In this document: positions 10,976-22,200 of the stretch, piece by piece
Position numbering within the stretch: position 1 is the stretch's first letter
How the letters are laid out: every line of letters begins with the position of its first letter
Origin: Cristatella mucedo
Lineage: Eukaryota; Bryozoa; Phylactolaemata; Cristatellidae
Reading direction: 5' to 3'
Assembly (NCBI GenBank): GCA_009760855.2
Contig: WPIO01000005.1
Span: forward strand, 8,902,501 to 8,966,500
DNA: 64,000 bases
Notes under the pieces: model-generated
Seen by the model: only the letters and a program-made list of their open reading frames with translations
The model's database searches: none
Told to the model about the DNA's origin: nothing
Made by a program: the position numbers and the translations under genes

Positions 10976-12478
10976 ATGTTCGTCGTATTCGTCCTAGTTG
11001 CATACATCGGCAGCAGTACTATCTGACAACATCAAACAGTCCGATAAAAACGGCAAGCCAGAGATATACAATCAGTGAATACGCAGAAAGAGATATACCT
11101 GTTTACAAGATTCCCTAGAAGATTACGGTCTGTTGCATAGCGGTTAGACGAATAACGATCGCTAATAACAACTTCCAGTATCCATCGGCTATCGCGGGAA
11201 ACCTTGGATTTTGAGGTAGGTCACAAGGTCGTCGCTTATCCGGTTCCGGTTAAAAGCCTGTACATGCGTACAATAGCGGCACCTGTAGATTTCCATCTAA
11301 CGACCTGTAGTGTTGTTGCCTATCTCCTTTATACTGTCGTGGAACAGATTAAACTTATGGTCGATAAGTTATTGCAGTCTAATTAGTATCCATTGCGATG
11401 CAACCTTGCATAACAGAGTTCTCTAAAGTTGAATGCGCCTTGTCGCCAGTGCAAGAGATGACATGCAATTGCCGTATCTAGCCGAGTACAACACAGCTCA
11501 ACAGCGCCGAAGCGATGTACTGCCCAAATCGCTTACGAACAAACCACTATCACCGTCGCAGGAGAATTCACACAAGACATCAGCTCATTACCGTATCGGG
11601 CTTCAGTAAACGCTTATCCATTCGAGCGCCGCAACGGGCCAGCACGCGACCGCCATACCAGGCGTCCTAGTCGCTACTACCCAGCCTCTGCAGACCCTGA
11701 CTTAAAACTTCGTTAAATCATCACCGCCATTAATCGATCTCCCCATAAATCGACAGCAGTGCCATAAACTTCACCGGGCCTTAAACACCACTAGGCCATA
11801 CTAGGCCAACTGGCCGTAGCAGGAATAGCAAGGCCAAAATCGCCACTGCCACACAGACAACGAATAGGAAAGCAACGCATTCGCCACATTCTCTAATGAG
11901 AGGTATGAATCGAACAGGTAACTAGAACAATTTGAGAATGCAGGTCCTGAGGCAGGCACAATAGCTGCCGATACGAGTTAAGTTAGTAGTTGTCGACTTC
12001 ATGTGCATGACTACGGCCGAAACCTCGCATTTTGCACGCTCCTTTTTATAGCCGGGTTTATTCGACTGCCGAAGCTAACTGGTCATTTTAGGCAGGAAAG
12101 ATGGTCTGGCGTCGTAGGCTTCGGTGTGGGCGTAACCGAGAAAGTATTGAGGCTGTTGTATTTAGTGGGACGGCAGTTGCAGCAGCCATTTTGTTACCTA
12201 CGACAGAAGGTAAGTGATTTCGGGAGTACCGCCTTTCAGTTATCTGGCTGATTCCCATAATAGATGTGTAGTTTCATGGACAGCTTCTTGAGTACCGTGT
12301 TCTAATGTGTAGATACAATTTCGATTTGTGACAACGTTGTATCTTTATTGACTCATTAATTACGCACCTGTGTAATATGAGCATGAATTAAGAGCCCTGT
12401 TAATTTCCTGTTTCTCGCTTGGCTATCAACGTAAGCTAAGTTTCCAGAACAATTGTATTGCAAATGTAATGTTCATAC
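10976..12478. other. No gene or repeat identified
   Basis: Only short unconvincing open frames; moderate AT content; no splice-supported exon found. Confidence 0.5.
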
Positions 12479-12617
12479 GCCGAGCCGGTTTGGCTCACTT
12501 TAAGTTGGTCGCTCCGTCCAACGTTTGGCCGAGGCCATGGGCTAGAGTCCCGTATCATATGTGAAGCGCCTGAATAGAGATTAAGTTCTCTTAGGGCCCT
12601 TAACAAATGAATTTTGT
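12479..12617 (+). repeat. SINE family A
   Basis: gccggtttggctcac head, gtgaagcgcctgaatagaga ttaagttctctta tail. Followed 35 bp later by an L2-like 3' tail. Confidence 0.8.
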
Positions 12618-12649
12618 TTAACATGCAACCACTAACAATTCTCTCGTGT

Positions 12650-12732
12650 TTCCTCAGTAGCAAATATAAAGCACATAGAAAGAGATTGAGTTCTCTGTGG
12701 GCTCTTTATCAAATGTATTATTATTATTATAC
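12650..12732 (+). mobile_element. L2-like LINE, 3' tail only
   Basis: agcaaatataaagcacatag ... agagattgagttctct ... (ATT)n. Confidence 0.75.
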
Positions 12733-13522
12733 TTTGCAGATTTTCCACGCATATTCAGTTCTAAGTACGCTCCTCCGCACCTAATCTCACCGGATATCTT
12801 TCCACCAACCAGTGACTATCATAGAAAATTCTAATTGGGCGTTCATACCGTTTCGCAGAGCATTTTCGCAGCAGTCTCAAACTTTTTTAATGACTGCGGA
12901 AGGTATTTGCAAGCCCCGTCTATATTGCAATTGAATGAGGTGGATCTATCTAGCCAAGGGCCGGCAGATAGTTGCGGGTGTTGCACTAGTGACGCTTTGT
13001 ACAGACCACCTGAGGGTTTTAGTGATTTCTTGCCTTCCTCACAACCCAGCTACCTATATAGACAAGGATAGAGGACAGGTCTAAATATGCTGCTTCCAAA
13101 TTCTCACTTCCGACCTAATTGCTGGGGCCTAAATTCACACGTCTATTTGACTATAGTAATATGTGAGATCAAAATTTGATGTAAGCTGTCTAAATAGCAG
13201 CAATCGTGGACTGGTGGCGGGAACGGAGGCTGATGTAATTACATCGGTTTTCTTGACCTCAACACTGTCGCTGGAGGATTAGACAGCTTGAAATCGGTAT
13301 CAAACTGCTTAACTACATTTCCGCTGTCGCCAGGCTTTACACGATGGCGATGGAGAAGTTTCTTAAACTTTGCAAAAGAAAGACACTGCGTCTATGGCAA
13401 TGCATCGCCAATTACAACTGCACCGAGGCCATTTGTCATGCAAATATTCTAAAAAGCAAATCTACGGTAATGATGATTCCTTCTTAGCCACAATACTGTA
13501 GTGCCGCAATTACTTCTTGAAC

Positions 13523-13812
13523 CCTGTTTCGTAACTTAGTGGTAAGGTGCTTCTACTTGGAAACCCAGATCGAAGATTCGAGTCTTGTAGGATGCAATTT
13601 TGTATTGCCCACTCTCAGTGGGCTGATCGCTGCCAAAGCTCAACAGGTAAGGTGCATGCACTTCACGACCGAAGTCGTGGGTTCGAATCCTGCAGTAGGC
13701 GGTTCTTTGTTGCCAACTGCTAGCGGTGGTGATAGTTCTTCTTTCACTATACAATTGATGCTTTTAAATTAGCCAGTCTTTTTTCTCGCGATATCAACGA
13801 GGCTGTTGGATA
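13523..13812 (+). repeat. SINE family B, with a partly duplicated head
   Basis: Two head-like segments (13540-13600 and 13640-13700, both with aggtaaggtgc-type boxes and gttcgaatcc) precede the body gcggtggtgatag and the ending gaggctgttgga. Confidence 0.7.
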
Positions 13813-14279
13813 TACAGAGCATTACTTTAGTTGACCATATCTTATCGAACACAGCAGTCAATTTGACAACTTCATTGGCAACGAAACTCCCAATTCCTGC
13901 TCCAAGGTTTGCACAGCCTACCATATACTGCAGAAAGCTTTGGAAGGAAAGCATCTGGCGAATCGCCATTCCATCAAGCGGATCCACTTAGAGTGATAAG
14001 CAAGATCTGGCAGATCGCTTTTTAGGAGAAACGTCTAGAACAGCTTGGTGCATCCAGTAAGAGCTATGTACACGTACCAACCACCTGAAAACCTGCCTGC
14101 GTGAGACATTTTTATCACCGCCATTTTGATGACGTTGCAGGTGTAAGCTATCGTTGCTGTAGCGAGGTATCTTCTAATTGCTTGTATTCGTGGTAGATGC
14201 ATCTTACAGAAGAGTGTGTAAACCTGATTGTGTGCGAACAGAAAAGACACAGCTTTGCCCTTCATTCAAGCATAATTGT

Positions 14280-14280
14280 G

Positions 14281-14311
<31 letters not shown>

Positions 14312-14362
14312 ACGCACGCGAGCGCTTGCGCGCGCGCACACACACACACACTTACACACACA
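14280..14362. repeat. CA dinucleotide microsatellite
   Basis: Interrupted (CA)n with a CGCGCG core; both strands are open only because of the repeat. Confidence 0.95.
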
Positions 14363-14399
14363 TGTTTGGCTTTGGCTTTCATTCGAGCATTATTTCCAC

Positions 14400-16800
14400 T
14401 CATAATGTGGCAAACTCTAGTGGTATGGACGGACCCTACACAAGACAGTTTTTGCGTGAATTGCAACTCTTTAGCTCTGGAAACTGTTCTTCTTACGGCA
14501 ATGAACTAGTGCATCGTCGAATCGTGTCTTTCAGAGACCTGTAACCCAAGAACAACGAGATCACACGACCATGGCAAGCTCAAAAAATTTTGTCGAAGTC
14601 TATTAATGAATGAAACACTGGACCGCATCGTGACTGACGCAGTCTACACGTCGTATTATAACCGCAACCTACCTGTAGCATATAATACAGAAAACTAAAA
14701 AGCAAAGCATGTTAAAATAAAATGTATGATTCGTTCTTTTGTCTTTTCACCGAATTTATTTAGGTACTCAACAGCACAGCCTAATTCTGGTATCTTAGTT
14801 GTTACCGACCAAGCCATGCTCTTTTCTAGCAGTTCCTAATGCATGCAGGCGACATGATGAAGCTTAGCCGCAAGCACTAACCGAAATATTTTTCCTGGCC
14901 CATTCAACTGTCCTAGGCTTGCCGGCTCTCCAAACATAACTGGCCTCGGCAGCGTCCGACGCACAACTAAACCCCGAACGCCTCAGTACATACAGTACGT
15001 AGAGTGTTTGCAGTGTTTGCTTCCAGGCTGTGACTCATACCTACATAAATCCATATCGCAAGATAAAAGTGCCAATATCCGCAATAAATGTTGGCAGGCA
15101 TTAAACTGGCCGAAGAGCGATCAAGGCGGCCAACGGGCCACATAATACCTTGGACCACAACGCAGTTAAACCGTGCCCAGCTTGATCATACTCAGGCTCC
15201 CATCCGTAGACTCCTAGACCTGCACGCATTTCTTACGGCAGCAATACTGCACTCTCTCTGCCCAAAGGTTCGGTAAACGTTGCCAGAAACCTGCCTTCCG
15301 CGATACATCTCGCAAATCAGTCTAGATATTTTGTTGAGCTGCCGAACAGACAGGAACCTAGACGGGCTTTTACTCATCTTTTAGCTGCTGCCGCGATTTG
15401 CAGAATTTCTGCAGCAGAGCACGTACGGTCGGGCAGCTCTATCCGTCTCGTTTGAGATTCTCGTGCTTGGAGAAGCAGCTTCAGGACTGCTAAGAAGGCC
15501 TAAGGCGTAGCATGAAGTGGTGGCGATGTAGAACCGGCAGATTGATAAAAGACAATGATATCTAACTGGTTTGAAACGAAGCGACAGATAAGCGCTAATG
15601 ACAAAGCGAAACAAAGCTATGATTGAAAAAGAGGAAAACACGCTGTTTACCAATTCCGAGCTGCGCTATCCCTTGTTATATTCAGCCAGGTCAGCGCTGC
15701 CTCGACCTTCTTGGCGGGTACAGCACTCAACTCAATTGCTACTCGTGGTTTCTTAAGCCAATAATCCATGTACGTTCCTAGCTACTAAAGCTCTTACAAC
15801 GGCTCATATAAAGCTGCCGCTGAATATGAGCCGGTATTCATAGCATTTCCAAAGGGGCGATCTCCAACTCTCATGGCAGCCTATAGTGGGGCCATGTCTC
15901 ACTCTATTGAGCTAGCGTAAAACCATTCGAGCTCTCACTCTGTCCTACTGCGTAGTGAGCGAGATACTATAGTTCGGAGGTTATCGCTAACTTCATTTCA
16001 AACTGTGCTCCACGTGTGCAAATGAGTGGGAGATTTTCGGCAACTGACCTTGACGTGAGTGACTGATCAGTGCTGAGTGCCTCTAGGGCTCTCAACCGTA
16101 GCTGATGATGCAAGCAGCAGCAATATAGGCAATATGAATGCAAAAAAAGAGCTTTAACCTTGTTTCAAAAAACATTTTTAAGTAATAGCCGACAGTATAT
16201 TTGAGCATAGAGTACTTTTATAGATTTTATTTACTTGAGCACGATTCACACGCCATCACTGTCGTCTACACGAATTAACGGCTTTTCCTAATTCTTCCAG
16301 AACAAGTCTCCTCAGGTTTTCACAATAACATATTTTTTTTTTACAGAAAACTGGAAAAAGCATTTAGCAAGAGTGTATTTTTTAAACTTGTAGGGTATGC
16401 ATGGTTTACTGCAAATTCGTAGGATATAGCATGTCAGAATTTGTTTTCGTGGTCGAGATCCGCTTTAGTCGCATTTCGATGTTTCCACGAGGCTGCAGGT
16501 AAAAAAAACGTCTTCTTTGCATCTGACCTCAAAAGTTGGTAGATTTTCAGAGTCACTAAGGATGAAACAAAATTGTGTAAACTAACAGAGCCTTTGCTTT
16601 TTTAATATAATCAATCAAGCCGCAAGTAAAATGTAAGAGTTTAAGTCTTTGTCAAGGCTACGTCAAATAAATGCTGGATGACACTGCCTCTGCTGTACTG
16701 CCAATAGTTCGCTTACACAGTTTGTAGCCTACGTTGACCAATTGTTTTGTCGTTAGGATATCTGCAGCCCGAGTTCGGTAGGTTCCATCGTATCCATACA
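14400..16800. other. No gene or repeat identified
   Basis: Intergenic ground downstream of innexin A; a minus-strand AATAAA near 16230 may serve innexin A. Confidence 0.45.
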
Positions 16801-16814
16801 ATGGAAATGAGGCT

Positions 16815-17011
16815 TCAAACTATGGCAGCGTCGCTGTTGTTCTGGACGAGCTTCAGACAAAATATGCCATCGCTGCTGAGTGAGTTGACAAACAGCCACA
16901 CCCTGGCCTGATCATCCTCCGATACTAGACGTTCCGACTTCAAAAGGTTCCAGATACAGTTTCTTCTACCGCAAGACAAATAAACCTTTAAAATCCACAT
17001 CAGAGTAGTAT
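16815..17011 (-). CDS. Innexin A terminal exon 6 (C-terminal tail)
   Basis: The acceptor is tttcgctttttcag (phase 1, matching exon 5). It encodes 64 residues ending in a stop at 16817-16815. The [20 protein letters not shown] block matches the innexin C-terminal pattern (F..xx.x.DG.F.L.L...N) and the equivalent part of innexin B. A minus-strand AATAAA-type signal occurs near 16230. Confidence 0.85.
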
Positions 17012-19136
17012 CTGAAAAAGCGAAATATTTACCAATGCAATTTACTCAGCCACGATTGGTCGAGAATTTCAAATAGCTACAATTATTACTAACAGGGTTA
17101 ATGTAGGAAACTTGCACACGGCGCGTCCTCAAATACATTTTATACGGCTAGAAATAGGATCAAAACCATTCAAGCTGATTGGCTAATACATTCCGAGTCA
17201 CCACGAGACAGAAACGTCTTTTCATCCTTATAAGGCAAGCCACGTTCGTTGACGGCAGAAAAGGATGATAGATTGCACTCCTGCAAATCTGTGTTCCATC
17301 TCATTGATTGTCAACTATCTAATCTCGGAGAGTCAGCCTGGTCTAAATGACTTAGTTAGTCGACGCAAAAGAGAAATATGCAGAGCTCCAAAAGTTAACA
17401 TTGTTCGAATAACGAATGTCCATAATCTGGTTTAAGTTTATCATCAATGAAGCACCGTGACCGGTACCATTGACATGAATAGCATCGGATACTCATCCCA
17501 TTACTATTTAGAGGTCATTAATTCCACTCCCGATGTTAAATGTGTATATTATTACCGTACTTATACTTAATAATTGATAAAGTTGATAACTATGATTCCC
17601 ACCTACAGGTAATAATAATAATAATAGTAATACGTTTGAAATAGCGCCCTCGGAGAACTCTATCTCTGTTTAGGACCTTTACATTTGATGCAAAAGAAGC
17701 ACGATCGAATTGTTAGTGATAGCATTCTCAATCAAACACAAGAATAACATGGTTATGGATGATATGCACAGGGTCAGCATGCAGCTATGGTTAGAGGCAG
17801 TATACCAAATGTCAGCCCGCTTAAGCACAAGGGTCGAACCACAGGGACCCACTAAATACTGTAATTCATACTTGCGTTTATAGCTTATTTTTAAATGTGT
17901 TAAGGTCAGGGGATGTCATGACGCCAGTCGGAAGTGTTTTGAAGGCTTTGGAGCATACGAACTAAAGGGAAGGCCTCTGAAGGATTTGAGGTTTGTACGA
18001 GATACCGGTAAAAAGATTCCGAAAAACGGGTGGTACGATGCTTAGCCTGGCGAGGGAGTAAATCTGATAGCTAAGATGGAGTCCAAGAATGAAGGGACCT
18101 AATAGTGACTAAGAGAGCCTTGAAGTCAATGCACTACTTGACTGTGAGCCAGTGCAGCTCGGCGAGAAGAGGTGTGAAGTGGCAACTGCAACGCTCACGA
18201 CATACAAGTCTAGCTGCAGAGTTTTGCACCAGCTCCAAGCGCCTGATAGCACAGGCCGGCAGACCAGAAAACAGTGAGTTGCATAAGTCAAGACGAGATG
18301 TCACAAATTCACGGACCAGACGTAGTATCCCTGTCTAAACGAGCCCACATTTAAGCAATTTTACATAGATACAAGTAGGCAGACTTAACCCCGGAGCTGA
18401 TTTGGTCGTCCAACGAAAGGTCACTTTTGAACAGTGCACCTAGGTTTCGTGCAGATTCAAGAGGAAATATGCTAGCAGGGTCCATTGTGAGCGTCCCACT
18501 TTCTAATTTCTGAACCATGCTTGGTTTTCTAATAAATATTAAGTTGGTTTTATCATCATTCATCCATGTGCAGATGTCGTAATTAGCTGCAGCAAGAGAG
18601 TTGAGAGAATTCGACGTGCTGGAGGGAGCGGGTCAAAGCAAAAGTGCAACTGAGTGTTGGCTGCATTGAAGTGAAAGCCTAGGTTGTGCCAGTCAATCAC
18701 ATCGGCAAGAGGGAAAGTATAAAACGTGAAAAGAATGGGACCAAGCGCAGACCGAGTTATCCTATACTTCAGAGGATCATCGGAAAATCAGTGTCCATTC
18801 ACATCGATACTTGGAGTCTTTCAATGAGATTAGTTCTCAAACACTGCAGTGCAGTGTCAGCGATGCCCAGGCGAGTTAAGAGGCGCTCAAGAAGGACTTG
18901 GTGATCGGTAGTATAAAAAGCTGCCGAAAGATTGAGCAAAACAGGCAACGAGACTCCACCTAAGTCTGCATTATTAAATAGGTCATTATAAGCTCAAAGC
19001 AATGCCGAATTTGTGGAGTGATTTGCTCTAAAACCAGACTGAAACTTACTACCAAGGTTTGAAGTTTCACTCTATGAGGTGAAAGAGCAGTAATAGGAGA
19101 AATAATGACACCAGTACAGCAACCCAAGAGAACTAG

Positions 19137-19216
<80 letters not shown>

Positions 19217-19218
19217 GT

Positions 19219-19264
<46 letters not shown>

Positions 19265-22200
19265 CCTCTCTCCCTCACTCTCTCTCTTTCTCTCCCTCTC
19301 TCTCTCATCCTCTCTCTTTCTCTTTCTTACTAGGAAGTGAAAGGGCGGCAAGCTAATTTAGCTAGATGGACTGGTAATCTTGATTTGTGGCTCTTGAATT
19401 GCTGCGGCTAGGAATAATTATGCGATAATTTATGGCCGAGGCGCATGCAAGCCGGTGTCTTTAGAAAGACTGTCAGTTACTCTTCCGAGTTTGTCTTATT
19501 CATTTGTGCTCTACGCCACCGAGCCGTTGGTGTACGTCGCGGCCGCTGTTTAATGCCTGTAACACCTCTATGCTAGCTAATAAACTTATCTGAGTTATGG
19601 AGTCTAACTCAATTATGTTAAGGCCTGAGTGCTCTGTAACGCTGTCGAGTTTTGCCACTATCGGCACACCTACGTGCATTGGTGCAGCACTTATAAGCCA
19701 CAATACAAGGCTCGAGCGTCACCGCTATTCATCGCGAGTCGGTTGAGACTAGCAACCCGCTAGGAGCGCTGTGTTTACTTCCTAGTTTTATCCGGACGAA
19801 GAAGCTGCACAACACGTTTGTTATGGCATTCTAGAAATTCTGGAAAGGACTAAGCGTCAAAAGGTAAAGTAGCGGTGGTTCTATTGCACTTGCATGCGCA
19901 TCATTCTTCTCTGCTTGAAGTTTCTTCCTTAGATACAAAAAATGAGTCGGAACTGGTTTGAACTGGTTCCTGGGCAATTTTCTAGCATAGCAACTTGCTT
20001 CGGCCGGACAGTGGTGCCGGTAGGTCACGGCAAAGTTTCCTATGAATATTTCCTCTACTAGCTGTCTTTTATCAACGTTAACAAAAGTTTCACAATCACT
20101 AGTGGAAAAGGCTGCTCTTTTTAGGCTGTTGCAAATCTCTTAATCTAGTGAGGCCAGTCGATTTTACAGGCACGTATTGCAACTTTAATTCAATCAAGTA
20201 TAGCTACTGTATGTAAATTGTAGTGCTGATTTCGCAAGTAATGTAGGTGCATGCAGTTGACATCAGACTTGAAGAAAATATCCTTAGCAATCCTATGCTG
20301 ACTGATCTGCTAAGAATAGTAATAATAACAAAAATAATAATGCTATTCACGTTGATAATCTATTTTGTGTGCTAATGTATACCATTATTTAGTAGCAATT
20401 ACGACGATACCGGATAACCTAAGGAAGGTGGCAGTAAGGTTTAGAAGGCCACCCTACCGCAGCCAGCGCACGAAAAGACCTTCGCTATTTAATCCTCAAG
20501 CTCTTATTCGAGAGGTCCACATTCAGAGCTACGACTAGGCTTACCACGTTTGTTAAAGAGACTTTCGGGCTGCAGTCGGGTGGCTAAAGTAAACCCGTCT
20601 GTTTACTCTGCGATAAATCCCTCTCCCGAGGTAGCCTCACGCACAGCCCTCCACGGCTACCGCCAGCTTTGGCGGGCAAATTTCACCAGTGACTTCGTGC
20701 TCCGTGCTGATAGCTTCCTCGCGCCCGGCAAAGCCTTGGCGGCGCAACCTTCGGCCGCGAGGAAGCTGCTCTAGTTCGCTATTGGGCGACGTCGCTGGCC
20801 GTCGCTGTCAGCCTACTCACCGGTCACCGTGGCGACCAGAAGAATGGTCAGCCACCGCGACACGAAGAGAAATTCACGCCGCGCGTGAATGGTGTTCGAA
20901 CGCAGCTCGCACTCAGCGACGTATTCGCTACGGCTACCGCGGAATGCGAAGTCGCCACCGCCCGCGGAAGTGGGCACGCTAAAGCTGCACGCACCCTTCC
21001 ACGGAAAAAGGGATCCCGCCGTATGCGGCGGCGGCGGCGGCGGCGGCGGCGGCCGTCGCTGTTGGAATACGAGGCGTTGCAGCTCTTCGTAGCCGTACGA
21101 GAGATAATAGTCACCGCCGCCTAGGACGGAGACGTGCGCGCGCGCCCGGGCGTCTCCGGTCCGATCGACGCGAGTCCACCAGAGCGAGAGTCCGCCAGCG
21201 TGTGAGTCCGAAGGGCTCGCGGCGAAACGCGCTGCCGGCTTCAGCTGCTGCCTAACGGCGCAGCAGCCGCCGCCGGCGGCGGTCTTACCCAAGCAGCCGT
21301 CGACGATGAAGAACTGAGCGAGCAAGAGCAGAGCGCAGAGTGATTTGACTAGGAGATAAAATCCGGTCAACGAATGCCCGTAGCGAGAGCCGGCGGCGGT
21401 AGCTACGGCGGCGATGGCATGCAACGTCGTTTTGCCGAGCTCAGCCCAGAGCACGAAGAGACGCGTCCTGTGGTTCTCGGCGGCGCATGCTCTCTTCCGG
21501 TGCGCGGGCTCGGGCCTCAGTCGCAGTGGTCGAAAGCAACGTGGCTAGCTAATGGCTGACTCGTGATCGGCGGCGGCGGGGGCTGTCGTTCAGTTCAGGC
21601 AAGCCGGCAAGCGTGAGCGGTCGAGGAGGCTAGACTTGAGCGGTCGGGCGATGCGATTTCCGTCATCCGTCCTGGTAGCTCCGATCGTCGCTGCAGTCGC
21701 CCGCACACCGATCGGGGCGCCGAATTGCGCCGGTTCACTGAAAGCCGCCGCAGCGGCTCTCAGCCATCTCACAAGCCGCCGTGCATCAGCTAGCCATGCG
21801 AGGCGTGAGCTCACCGTCTGCCGCTGCTGCTGCTTCGGCAGTGGAGCTGTGCTGGTCAGAATGCGTCTCGCGAGAAAGTAGCCGTATCGCTTCCATCGAG
21901 CTTTGCTGGCGTTGGCCGAGAGCTTTTCGGTGTACAGCTCCACATTGTAGGCGAACCGGCGCTTTGCAGCTGACCAAATCAAGACTGCCAAGAGACATGA
22001 TATTAATCCGCTAGGGGTCTCGTTTGGCTCTCACGCCCGCACGACATTTGCCCCTGAAGCGGATGCTTGAGCGCTAGGCAAAGTACAGTTGCCTAGCTAG
22101 CCATGCAGGCGACGATATTTTATCGCTGCATGCATGAATAGCTGGGTCATAGCCCAGGGGTAAGGTGCTCGCTCGTCACGACGCTCGTCGTGGGTTTAAG

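Noticed and set aside
13769-13987. Minus-strand 72-codon frame with a glycine-rich hydrophobic segment
   Set aside because: Its end lies in SINE family B sequence and no splice signals or family match support it.
19072-19356. Long open frames of Arg-Glu or Leu-Ser repeats
   Set aside because: They are translations of the CT microsatellite.
20885-21124. Plus-strand Arg-rich and Gly-rich frames
   Set aside because: They are antisense to innexin A exon 5 and its GGC run.
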